NCBI GenBank assembly: GCA_902606835.1 | Contig: CACLHW010000002.1 | Coordinates: 1 to 64,000 of the forward strand | Length of the DNA stretch: 64,000 nucleotides | Direction: 5' to 3' | Source: an uncultured Pelagibacteraceae bacterium | GTDB lineage: Bacteria; Pseudomonadota; Alphaproteobacteria; Pelagibacterales; Pelagibacteraceae | In this document: one piece after another, positions 20,154 through 30,300 of the stretch | Layout of the letters: each line of letters begins with the position of its first letter | Numbering within the stretch: the first letter of the stretch is position 1 | The notes under the pieces: model-generated | What the model saw: the letters and a program-made list of their open reading frames with translations, nothing else | Told to the model about the DNA's origin: nothing | Databases searched by the model: none | Program-made: the position numbers and the translations under genes

Positions 20154-22393
20154 TAGAAAGAAGTTCCTAATCTAAAGTTAAATGTTTCGGTTTCATCATT
20201 AGTAGCTTTAGATAAATCTTGTGCCAGTGTAAAGCTAAGTGGTCCAATTGTTGTGAAAACATTGGCGCTTAATCCAACGGAAGACCTAATTTTATTCGTT
20301 TCATCTAACGATGTATAATCTACTCCCCAAATGTTTGCTGTATCTAGAAATAAGCTGAAATCAGTTCTATAAGATTCGGGTAAAAGATTTGGTAGTTGAG
20401 CTTCAGCGCTTAATGCGCTTGTGTAATTTCCACCTATATAATCATCCCCATCTTTAGGTCCAGTTTTCCACGTATTAAATCCACGTAGTCTTGTTCTAGG
20501 TATATATAGTCTATCAGTTAATCTAACATCACTATCAATTCCGTTAATTGATCTCGCATGAAATTTTAATGATCCTATCAAATCTTCGGAAAAATCGTGG
20601 TAGGCATTTATATCTAATCCATTTAAAATTGAAGACTGATCTTGAATTAATGGTAAACTCTGTCTGAATGAAACCTGATGACCTTGTGTTGGTTTAAATG
20701 ATTGATTTCTTTTATCAGAAGTTATTGTATAACCAAAATCACTATTAAAAAAATTTCCTTCCATATTTTTCACAGCATCAGATGCTTCTTCATCAACTTC
20801 AATATCTTCAAAAGCTAAGGTTAAAGAGGGAGCAATATAAAAATTTTCATATTGCTCAAATGATGTACCTAATTTAAATCCTGTTCTTGAACTTTGAAAA
20901 CCAGAAGTTGTTGATCTGTCAGTAGAAGAAACATCCATAGCTGCACTCACTGCATTTCCAGTATAATTATAATTTGGATTATTTAGTAAAATATTTCCAC
21001 TAACTTTTGCCTCAGATACATTTAGAGAAGATTCTAGCTTAACACCTCTTCCTAACCAATTATTTTCTTTTATAGAAAACATAATACTAGTACCTTCTGT
21101 ACCAACTCCAGCTCCAGCCATAATTTCTCCTGTGGCTTTTTCTTCAACAGATATTTTTAAAACTTTAAGATCATCAGATGAACCTGGTAAAACTTCATGC
21201 TCAACTTTGCCAAATATATTTTTAGCTTTAATTTTATTTATAGATTTGTTTACAAGTAGAGTGCTAAATGGATCTCCTTCATCAACAATAAGGGCACTCC
21301 TAATCACAGAATCATTTGTAACAGAATTACCTACAATATTTATTCTTTCAATTATAACCTTGTCTCCTTCATAAATATTAATTTTAACCTCTACACCAGA
21401 ATCATCTAAAGTTTCAAGAACACTATGATTTATAAATTGTAATTCTTTTAGCTCACTTAATTTATCAATTTTATCCAACACAGATTTTAGTTTTTGTTGT
21501 GAATAATAATCTCCTACTAATTTATTAAAATCTTTTTCTAAAGTAAGAAAAGCTTCTTGATCTAATGTATCAGCAACATCTGCAAAGATTTTTTTAAACT
21601 TATATCTTTTCCCTGCATTGATATTGTAAGTTAAAACAAAACCTTCCCCTTCTGCATATTCAACATTAGTAGATTTTACATTAACTTCATAATATCCTTT
21701 GTTTCTATAAAAATTTTTAAGTAATCTTTTGTCAAGTTCAACTCTTTCCTTATTAAGATAAACGTTTCTTGAAATAAATTTCCAAAACTGAGCTTCTTGC
21801 GAGGTAATAACATCTCTTAATTTTTTTTCTCTAACCTTTTTCTCACCTAAAAAATATATTTTAGCAATTTTAGCTTTATCACCCTTTTCAATAATATAAG
21901 AAACATTAACTCTATTATTATCTAATCGAGCTATCTCTGCATCAATCTTAACAAAATAAAAACCTAAGCTTCTATAAAACTCTTTAATCAAATTTATATC
22001 ATGTTTTATACTATTTTCAGTAAACGCCCCATTCTCTCTAAGTAACAAAAGTTCTTTTATTGCTTCTTTATATTTGGTAGCTTTTTCTCCTTCGAATACA
22101 ATTGAATTTATAATTGGATTTTCTTTTACTGTAATAAATAAAATATTATTTTTTAATTGAACCGATACATCAGAAAAAAAAGTTGTGTTGTATAGTTTTT
22201 TAATTAGGGAATTAACATCAGAAGACTCATAATTTTTCCCAATCGCAATATCTCCGAATACCATTATAGTTTCGGGTGAAATTCTATCATTTCCCTTAAT
22301 TTCTATTTTTTTGACAGTCTCTGAATAAGAGTGCGAGCTTAAAGAAATAAGAAATATAAAAATAAAAATGAATATTTTTTTTAAATTCAGCAT
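20153..22393 (-). CDS. bamA: Outer membrane protein assembly factor BamA
   Basis: Signal peptide MLNLKKIFIFIFIFLISLSSHSYS, POTRA repeats, C-terminal Omp85 barrel ending NFRLGTSF; ORF track start 22411 precedes the signal peptide. Confidence 0.95.
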   Translation of the reverse strand: MLNLKKIFIFIFIFLISLSSHSYSETVKKIEIKGNDRISPETIMVFGDIAIGKNYESSDVNSLIKKLYNTTFFSDVSVQLKNNILFITVKENPIINSIVFEGEKATKYKEAIKELLLLRENGAFTENSIKHDINLIKEFYRSLGFYFVKIDAEIARLDNNRVNVSYIIEKGDKAKIAKIYFLGEKKVREKKLRDVITSQEAQFWKFISRNVYLNKERVELDKRLLKNFYRNKGYYEVNVKSTNVEYAEGEGFVLTYNINAGKRYKFKKIFADVADTLDQEAFLTLEKDFNKLVGDYYSQQKLKSVLDKIDKLSELKELQFINHSVLETLDDSGVEVKINIYEGDKVIIERINIVGNSVTNDSVIRSALIVDEGDPFSTLLVNKSINKIKAKNIFGKVEHEVLPGSSDDLKVLKISVEEKATGEIMAGAGVGTEGTSIMFSIKENNWLGRGVKLESSLNVSEAKVSGNILLNNPNYNYTGNAVSAAMDVSSTDRSTTSGFQSSRTGFKLGTSFEQYENFYIAPSLTLAFEDIEVDEEASDAVKNMEGNFFNSDFGYTITSDKRNQSFKPTQGHQVSFRQSLPLIQDQSSILNGLDINAYHDFSEDLIGSLKFHARSINGIDSDVRLTDRLYIPRTRLRGFNTWKTGPKDGDDYIGGNYTSALSAEAQLPNLLPESYRTDFSLFLDTANIWGVDYTSLDETNKIRSSVGLSANVFTTIGPLSFTLAQDLSKATNDETETFNFRLGTSF

Positions 22394-22398
22394 AAAAT

Positions 22399-23565
22399 TT
22401 ATCTTACACACATATCTATAGTTTTCAATCTAGCCCAATTATCTGCAATTTTTATATCATTTATTGAGCTTGGTTTTCTTTTAGCATATTTCTTAAAATC
22501 TTTACCCTTTAAAATTTTATTAATCGTTTCAACTATGTCTAAAAAATCGATTTTTCCTCTTAAAAAGAGATCTACCAAGACCTCATTTGCCGCATTAATT
22601 ATTATTGGTGTCGAAAACCCCTTAGTAAAACATTTTTTTATTAATTTTACAGAAGGAAAAATTTTGGAGTTAACCTTTTGAAAACTCAATTTATTTAATT
22701 GATCAATTTTAATATTAGGAACATTGAGATTAATATTTTTATTCTCATAAATAATATTAGAAATAGGAATTTTCATATCTGCATTGTACAAAATCATTTT
22801 TATTATGCCGTTCTTGAAACGTATAATAGAATGAACGTAAGATTGAGGATGAATCATTATTTTATATTTTGATTTATCAAAATTGAAAAGTTTATTTGCC
22901 TCTATAACCTCTAAAACTTTATTCATCAAATTTGCAGAATCAACCGAAATTTTTTTTCCCATGTTCCAGTTTGGATGTTTAATAGCTTGGTACGGTTTAA
23001 CTCTTTTTAATTGTCTCATTGAAGAATTTAAAAATGGTCCACCTGAGGCTGTAATTATTATTTCTTCAACTTCATTATTACTAATATTTTTTGTTAATTC
23101 CATTATTGAGAAATGTTCAGAATCTACTGGATAAATTTTTGTTTTATATTTTCTAATAATTTTTGACAAAATGTGCCAACCACAAATGATAGTTTCTTTA
23201 TTAGCAATCGCTACTGTCCTGCTGTTTTTTATTACGTCAATCGTTGGTTGTAACCCCGCAATACCAACAACGGCTGACATTGCAAAATCTAATTTTTTTT
23301 TAACAATTTTTTTAACTGGAGTATCAGCGGTGTATACTTTTATTTTGGTATTTTTTAGTAAACTAATAACTTTTTTATATAATTTTTTATTCATTATCTG
23401 AATATTTTTAGCTTTAAATTCTTTAGCCTGTTTAATAAGTTTTTTGTAGTTATTATTTGCTGTTAATAGGACAACTTGAAAATTTTTTTTATCTTTTCTA
23501 ATAATGTCTAATGTAGATCTACCAATCGAACCAGTTGATCCAAGAATTGCAATTTGTTTTTTCAT
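22399..23565 (-). CDS. dxr: 1-deoxy-D-xylulose 5-phosphate reductoisomerase
   Basis: AILGSTGSIGRSTLDII, PVDSEHFSIMEL, HPNWNMGKKISVDSANLMNKVLEVIEA. Confidence 0.97.
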   Translation of the reverse strand: MKKQIAILGSTGSIGRSTLDIIRKDKKNFQVVLLTANNNYKKLIKQAKEFKAKNIQIMNKKLYKKVISLLKNTKIKVYTADTPVKKIVKKKLDFAMSAVVGIAGLQPTIDVIKNSRTVAIANKETIICGWHILSKIIRKYKTKIYPVDSEHFSIMELTKNISNNEVEEIIITASGGPFLNSSMRQLKRVKPYQAIKHPNWNMGKKISVDSANLMNKVLEVIEANKLFNFDKSKYKIMIHPQSYVHSIIRFKNGIIKMILYNADMKIPISNIIYENKNINLNVPNIKIDQLNKLSFQKVNSKIFPSVKLIKKCFTKGFSTPIIINAANEVLVDLFLRGKIDFLDIVETINKILKGKDFKKYAKRKPSSINDIKIADNWARLKTIDMCVR

Positions 23566-24224
23566 TATGGAATAATATGAAATTTATACAAAACAAAGGT
23601 TATAATAACTACAAACATTAAACCATCTATTCTATCAAAAATACCGCCGTGTCCTGGTAAAATTTTTCCACTATCCTTAATTTTTTCTAATCTTTTAAAA
23701 TAAGAAATTGTTATGTCTCCTGCTTGGGCAATTAATGAAAAAATTATAGCTAAAAAGAAAAATTTAGCTTCCAAAAAATTTATTAATGGTGTTGTGTCAT
23801 ATCTTGTTAAAATTGCAGTAATAATAAAAATAGAAAGTAAAGAAAATATGAATGATCCAAAAACGCCTGACAAAGTTTTTTTTGGACTAATCTTAGTTAA
23901 CTTTTTCCATTTAAAAATCTTTCCAAATACATATCCTCCTATATCTGAACATATACATAGTATTACAACCCATAATAAAAGATAAAATGATACTCCGCTT
24001 TGATGTTGAGCAAGATAATAAATTGAAAAAAGAGATAAGATTAATACTAAATCAAGAAATAATATCGTTGTTATTTTGTTAAAAACCGAAAATAGTTCAT
24101 AATTTGCTACAAAAAATACTGACATTAAAAAAAATAATAAAAAATACCCACCTTTAATAATGAAAAAAAATGATAAAGGCAGGATGATAATGGATGTTAA
24201 AATTCTTTTTTGCAAATTGTTCAT
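23565..24224 (-). CDS. cdsA: Phosphatidate cytidylyltransferase
   Basis: DIGGYVFGKIFK, SPKKTLSG, PGHGGIFDRIDGL. Confidence 0.95.
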   Translation of the reverse strand: MNNLQKRILTSIIILPLSFFFIIKGGYFLLFFLMSVFFVANYELFSVFNKITTILFLDLVLILSLFSIYYLAQHQSGVSFYLLLWVVILCICSDIGGYVFGKIFKWKKLTKISPKKTLSGVFGSFIFSLLSIFIITAILTRYDTTPLINFLEAKFFFLAIIFSLIAQAGDITISYFKRLEKIKDSGKILPGHGGIFDRIDGLMFVVIITFVLYKFHIIP

Positions 24225-24901
24225 ATTTTTCCAAAATTTCTTTTTATTTTATAAAATCGCTCCACAATTTCATTAAAATCTTTCTCTTTAAAATCTGGCC
24301 ATAGTTTATCAACAAAAAATATCTCTGTGTATGCTATTTGCCATAAAAGAAAGTTGCTTAGCCTTTTTGTTCCACCTGTTCTTATTAAAATATCTGGATC
24401 TGGTATATTATTAGTATAAAGATTTTTAGCAAAGTTTTTTACGTTTATAGATTTTTCTTTATTTATTATTAGCTTTTTACAGGCATTAACAATTTCCTCC
24501 TTGGATCCATAGTTAAGTGCAAGATTTAATGTAATTCTTTTATTTTTAGATGTTTTATTTTTAATAAACTTAATCGTTTTTTTTATATCACTAGGTAATC
24601 CAATGCTTTTTCCTATAACATTTATCTTGATACTTTGTTTTGTAATAGTTTTTAACTTCTTTTTTAAAGACTTCCTAATTAAATCAAAAAGAAAATTTAT
24701 TTCGTTTTGAGGCCTCTGCCAATTTTCAGTTGAAAATGTAAAAAGAGTTAAAAATGGAATTTTTTCTTTAATTGATGCTTTAATAACTGTTTCAACAGTT
24801 TTTATACCCTGCAAATGACCGTAATTCCTTGATCCCCTTTTTTTTAAACCCCATCGCCCATTTCCATCCATAATTATAGCGACATGATTTAACTTATTCA
24901 T
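24221..24901 (-). CDS. uppS: Undecaprenyl diphosphate synthase (cis-prenyltransferase)
   Basis: HVAIIMDGNGRWG, DILIRTGGTKRLSNFLLWQIAYTE. Confidence 0.96.
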   Translation of the reverse strand: MNKLNHVAIIMDGNGRWGLKKRGSRNYGHLQGIKTVETVIKASIKEKIPFLTLFTFSTENWQRPQNEINFLFDLIRKSLKKKLKTITKQSIKINVIGKSIGLPSDIKKTIKFIKNKTSKNKRITLNLALNYGSKEEIVNACKKLIINKEKSINVKNFAKNLYTNNIPDPDILIRTGGTKRLSNFLLWQIAYTEIFFVDKLWPDFKEKDFNEIVERFYKIKRNFGKI

Positions 24902-25458
24902 ACTGTCATTATTTCTTTTTCTTTTTCTTTAAGTTTTTTTTCAAGTTGGTCAATTTGTTGATCTGTTAAATTTTGTATTTTTTTTTCTGAGTTTTTGCTT
25001 TCATCTTCCCCTATTTTTTTATCTTTAAGGTCCTTCTTTAACTTATCATTTGCCTCTCTTCTTATATTTCTAATTGACACCTTGGCTTTTTCTCCTAATC
25101 CACCCATTATTTTTTTTAATTCATTTCTTCTTTCCTCATTAAGACTTGGAATTGGAATTCTCATTAATTGACCATCGATTTGTGGATTTATACCCAAATT
25201 TGATTTCTTAATTGCTGAATCTATCAAAGAAACATTGTTTTGATCCCAAACTTGAACATTAATGAGTCTTGCTTCTGGTGTCGTTATAGTAGCAAGTTGG
25301 CTTATGGACATTTTTTGTCCATAAACATCAACCTTTATAATATCTAACATTGAAGCATTTGCTCTACCCGTTCTTAAAGAAGCTAATTCATGATTAAAAA
25401 CATCAAATGCTTTTTTCATTTTTTGGGTACAATTACTTATTATATCATCAGAAGACAT
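24898..25458 (-). CDS. frr: Ribosome recycling factor
   Basis: HELASLRTGRANASMLD, RIPIPSLNEERRNEL, RNIRREANDKLKK. Confidence 0.97.
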   Translation of the reverse strand: MSSDDIISNCTQKMKKAFDVFNHELASLRTGRANASMLDIIKVDVYGQKMSISQLATITTPEARLINVQVWDQNNVSLIDSAIKKSNLGINPQIDGQLMRIPIPSLNEERRNELKKIMGGLGEKAKVSIRNIRREANDKLKKDLKDKKIGEDESKNSEKKIQNLTDQQIDQLEKKLKEKEKEIMTV

Positions 25459-25463
25459 TTTAT

Positions 25464-26333
25464 TTAAACACCTTCACCAACTTTAAATCTTACAAATTTT
25501 TTTACTGTTAATTTATTTTTTCCAGCAATTTCTTTTATTATATCTTTCACTTTCTTTTTAGGCTCCATAATCCATTCTTGATTTAATAATGTATTATCTG
25601 AAACAAATTTATTTAATTTGCCCACAGCAATCTTATCAATAATTTTGTCGTCTTTACCACTATTTTTTAATTCTTCTTTAATAATTTCCTTTTCTTTTTT
25701 AACCAAATTTTGTTCTAGATCATCTTTATCTATAGATAATGGTGACGATGCCGCTATATGCATAGCTAATTGTTTTCCAAACTCAATTAATTTTTCTTTT
25801 TTTATTTCAGTTTGTAAACTTAATAAAACACCTATTTTACCCATATTTTTTTTAACTGGTAAATGCATGTATGAAAAATTTATAAATTTTCCTGACTCAA
25901 TATAATCGGATCTTCTAATTGTAATTTTTTCCCCAATTTTAGAAATAATTGTAATTAAATTTTCTTTAACACTTTTTTTATTACCCATTTGAGCATCTAA
26001 AATTTTATCTATTTTGCCTAAATTTAATAATGATAAATTAGAAACTTCTTCGACAAATTTAATAAATTCTTCATTTTTGGCTACAAAATCGGTTTCGCTA
26101 TTTACTTCCAAAATTGAAAAATTATCCTTATTTTCTGAAATAGAAATTAAGCCATCAGCAGCTACCCTCTCCATTTTTTTATTTGCCTTAGCTATTCCCT
26201 TTTTTCTTAAATATTCAATTGATTTATCTATATCTCCATTATTTTCATCTATTGCAAGCTTGCAATCTTTAAATCCAACACCTGTTAATTCTCTTAATTG
26301 TTTTACTTTTTCTAATATATTTTCTTGGGACAT
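25464..26333 (-). CDS. tsf: Translation elongation factor Ts
   Basis: VKQLRELTGVGFKDCKLAI, NSETDFVAKNEEF, MHIAASSPL. Confidence 0.97.
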   Translation of the reverse strand: MSQENILEKVKQLRELTGVGFKDCKLAIDENNGDIDKSIEYLRKKGIAKANKKMERVAADGLISISENKDNFSILEVNSETDFVAKNEEFIKFVEEVSNLSLLNLGKIDKILDAQMGNKKSVKENLITIISKIGEKITIRRSDYIESGKFINFSYMHLPVKKNMGKIGVLLSLQTEIKKEKLIEFGKQLAMHIAASSPLSIDKDDLEQNLVKKEKEIIKEELKNSGKDDKIIDKIAVGKLNKFVSDNTLLNQEWIMEPKKKVKDIIKEIAGKNKLTVKKFVRFKVGEGV

Positions 26334-26344
26334 TACTTGAAATA

Positions 26345-27226
26345 TTAATTTTCTTTTTTAGAAGTAAATGATTTTACTTTGGCTAAAATCGATTTAGATA
26401 TTTTTTTTACTGCTTTAACTTTTTCCTTTTTTTTAACTACTTCTTTTTTAGGTTTCTTTTTATTTTTTTCTTCAATGCTTGTTGTAATATTTTTTTCAGC
26501 ATCATGAATTTTTTTAACATCATCAAATTTTTCTTGGACTATATTTGATTGAGCATCTATTATAGTTTGTTTAATTAATTCACAATATAAATTGATTGCT
26601 CTTCTTGCATCGTCATTGCCTGGTATCGGATAATTTATACCTTCAGGATCTGAATTTGTATCCAAAACAGCTACTATAGGAATATTTAATTTTAAAGCTT
26701 CCTTAACTGCTAATTCTTCTATATTTGTGTCAATTATAAAAATCATATCAGGAATTTTTGTCATATCAGATATACCGCCAAGAGATCTTTCTAATTTATC
26801 TCTCTGCATTCCCATTTTAAGAATCTCTTTTTTTGTAAAACCTGTATTTTCTTTTTTTAATTGCACAGTGAGAGTTTTGTATCTTTTTATAGAATTAGAT
26901 ATTGTTTTCCAATTTGTAAGCATACCACCAAGCCATCTATGATTTACATAAAATTGCGAGGTATCCTTGGCTAAAGCTGCTATTGAATCAGCGGCTTGTT
27001 TTTTTGTTGAAACAAATAAAATTTTCCCACCACTAGCTATACAATTATGAATTTTTTGAAGCGCGGCATTAATTAACTCTAATGTCTGTACAAGATCTAT
27101 GATGTGTATAGAATTTTTTGATCCAAAAATAAATTTACTCATTTTCGGATTCCAACGGAATGTTTTATGGCCTAAATGTACTCCCGCTTCTAATAAGTTT
27201 TTTATTGTTACACTTGGTAATTTCAT
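26345..27226 (-). CDS. rpsB: 30S ribosomal protein S2 with Lys-rich C-terminal tail
   Basis: IKNLLEAGVHLGHKTFRWNPKMSKFIFG, VNHRWLGGMLTNWKTI; true start MKLPSVTI at 27226 rather than 27283. Confidence 0.96.
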   Translation of the reverse strand: MKLPSVTIKNLLEAGVHLGHKTFRWNPKMSKFIFGSKNSIHIIDLVQTLELINAALQKIHNCIASGGKILFVSTKKQAADSIAALAKDTSQFYVNHRWLGGMLTNWKTISNSIKRYKTLTVQLKKENTGFTKKEILKMGMQRDKLERSLGGISDMTKIPDMIFIIDTNIEELAVKEALKLNIPIVAVLDTNSDPEGINYPIPGNDDARRAINLYCELIKQTIIDAQSNIVQEKFDDVKKIHDAEKNITTSIEEKNKKKPKKEVVKKKEKVKAVKKISKSILAKVKSFTSKKEN

Positions 27227-27227
27227 A

Positions 27228-27290
27228 ATTTCCCGGTTATTCCACCACAATTTTTTTCCATTTAAGGACCGGAGGTTTTTCAACCAAAAA
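27228..27290 (-). promoter_or_regulatory. Structured 5' leader of rpsB (candidate S2 autoregulatory RNA element)
   Basis: Minus strand reads GGTTGAAAAACC (27285-27274: 4-bp stem with GAAA tetraloop), then CCGGT...ACCGG (27272-27268 with 27237-27233) ending just upstream of the GGGAAATT-ATG start; locally GC-rich for this genome. A cis-regulatory RNA preceding S2 has been described in Ca. Pelagibacter ubique (Meyer et al. 2009, BMC Genomics). Confidence 0.65.
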
Positions 27291-27347
27291 CTGTGTGCGT
27301 ATTTTGCATGAAGTTCTACAATTTTAATTAGTAGATTTCAATATGAA

Positions 27348-30300
27348 TTAAAGATTTATTTTCTTTATATAATGCTCTTTATTTAGGTGTTTTAAAGTTT
27401 GGTAATCAAATTTTCTTTTTCCCTTTAATTCAAATAAATAATTTCTGTCTTTTTCTTTAATACAAATATGAATTTTAGAATTACCTTCTTGTTTTATAAT
27501 TTCGTTTAATTTCTTTAGATTTTCCTCTTCCAAATTACTAACTTGTATCTCAACATTTTCATATTTAAGTTGTGCGACTTGATCTAAACTGACTATTTTT
27601 CTAACATTAATTCTTCTAAATCTATTTTCTTGGTTCTCTTTATCTTTAATAACAGTCAATAAAAAAGACTTTCCTTCTACTAAAAATTTTCTATTTGATT
27701 CAAGAACTTCTGAAAAAAGAAAAAGCTCATATACTTTACTTAAATCACTAAATTTAACTATAGCAAAAGAATTTCCTTTTATTGTTTTTTTTTCTTTTAT
27801 TGACATCAGAGTTCCAGAAATAAACGCTTCAGATTCAACAGCATTTTCAAACTCTTTAAAAGATTTAACTTTGTGTTGTCCTAAGATTGCTTCATAATTT
27901 TTTAATGGATGATTTGATATATAAAATCCAACTGATTCAAATTCTTTTGATAATGTTTCATTCGTTTCCCAGTCTAAATTGTCTTTATCTTGCATCAAGT
28001 AAGAAATCTTTTGGGTGTCTTCAGAAAATAAACTTGTCTGATTCTGAACCTTGTTATCAAATATTGTTTTAGAATTTTGAATAATATTTGGAATATTATT
28101 GTAAAGAACCTTTCTATTTTTAAATATATTATCAAAAGTGCCGGCTTTAACTAAACCCTCAAGTTGAAGTTTATTAATATTTTTTGGATTAACTCGATTA
28201 ACAAAATCACTTATAGAAGTAAATTTTCCATTTTTTTTTCTTTCTTCTACTAATTGGAAAATCGCATCATGACCTACATTTTTAATAGCGGCTAAAGCAT
28301 AATATAATGTACCTTCTGATGGTATAAAATCAGCAAAGCATTCATTTATGCAAGGTTTTTTAACTTCTATTTTTAATCTTTTTAATTCTTCAAAAAATTC
28401 ACTTAGTTTATCTGTATTGGAAAGTTCGTTTGACATAGAAGCTGCTATAAATTCATTTGGGTAATAAGTTTTTAGATAGGCTGTTTGGTAGGCAATCATA
28501 GCATATGCAGCTGCGTGACTTTTATTAAAACCGTATTCCGCAAATGGTTCAATTTTTCTAAATATAAAAATAGCAGTTTCTTTTGTTATACCATTCTTAA
28601 TAGCACCGTTAACAAATCTTTCTTTTTGTTTTTCTAATTCTTTTCTTTTCTTTTTTCCCATTGCTCGTCTTAAAATATCAGCTTCACCAGCTGTAAATCC
28701 CGATAGAACTTGTGCTATTTGCATAACTTGTTCTTGATAAATAATTACACCGTAAGTTGGTTCTAAAATTTTTTTTATTTTTGGATGTAAATAATCTGGT
28801 TCTCTATCTCCATGTTTACATTGATTATAAATTGGTATGTTTGCCATTGGACCTGGTCTATATAAAGCTACTAATGCAATAATATCTTCAAACTTATTAG
28901 GCTTCATATTTACTAAAGCATCTCGCATGCCAGCACTTTCCAACTGAAATAAACCAACAGTGTGTCCAGAACTTAAAAGTTTGAAAATTTCTGGATCATC
29001 AAGCTTAATTTTTCTAATATCTAATTTAATATTTTTTTCTTTTAAAAAAGTTAGAGTTTTATTTATAACGGTCAAAGTTTTTAAACCAAGTAAATCAAAT
29101 TTAACCAGACCTGCACTTTCCGAGGCATACATATCAAATTGTGTTGATGGCAAAAGTGAATTAGATGATGAGTCTTTATATAAAGGAACAAATTCTGCTA
29201 AATTTTCTTCTGGAATTACGACTCCGGCAGCATGAGTAGCCATGTTTCTGTTTAAATTTTCCAATTTTTTAGATATTTCTACAAGTTTTTTTACCCTAGG
29301 ATCTTTATCTTCTTCTTTTCTAATTCTAGGCTCTTGAGCAATTGCCTTTTCTAAATCTAATGGACGTGATGGATCAAAGGGAATCATTTTGCAAAGTGTA
29401 TCAACATACCCGTAAGGCAAACCCAAAACTCTACCAATATCACGAAAGGCCATTCTAGCTTTAAGCTTACCGAATGTAATTATATGGGCTACACCTTTTC
29501 CATACTTCTCTTTTAAATATTTAAATACTTTATCTCTTTTCTCTTCACAAAAATCTATATCAAAATCTGGCATAGAAATTCGATCAGGATTTAAAAATCT
29601 TTCAAAAATTAAATCAAATTTTATTGGGTCAATATCTGTAATTGATAAAGCCCAAGCAACTAAAGATCCAGCTCCTGAGCCTCTTCCTGGACCAACTGGA
29701 ATATTATTTTTTTTTGCCCATTTTATATAATCTGAGACTATAAGAAAATAACTTGAATATTTCATTTTAGAAATAATATTTATTTCATGATTAAGTCTTT
29801 CTGTATAAATTTTTTTAATATCACTTAAATTTTTTTCCTTTTTTTCTGGAAAAACATAATCTTCTAGCCTTTCTTTTAATCCAGACATAGATTCTTTTGC
29901 TAATAGTTCATCAACATTTTTAATTTTACTAGTTTGTATATTAGGCAAAACTGGTGCAGAACTAGTTGGTCTATAAGAAATCCTTAAAGGAAAATTCTCA
30001 TTATTTTTTAAAGCGTCTGGTAAATCTTTAAATAAATTGTACATCTCATCAGAACTTTTTAAGTAGTGTTGGTCAGAATATTTTCTTCTATCTTTTACAT
30101 TTACATAAGTTTTTTCACCAACACACAGGTATGCGTCATGCGCCTCGAACATATCTTGGTCAAGGTAAAAGACTTCGTGTGTAGCAATTGTTGGGATTTC
30201 TAGTTTAGATGATGCATTAAGCAGGAAATTTTCAAATAATTTCTCTCCTTTATCATTATGTCTTTGAATTTCTAAATAAAAGTTATCTTTGAAAATTGAT

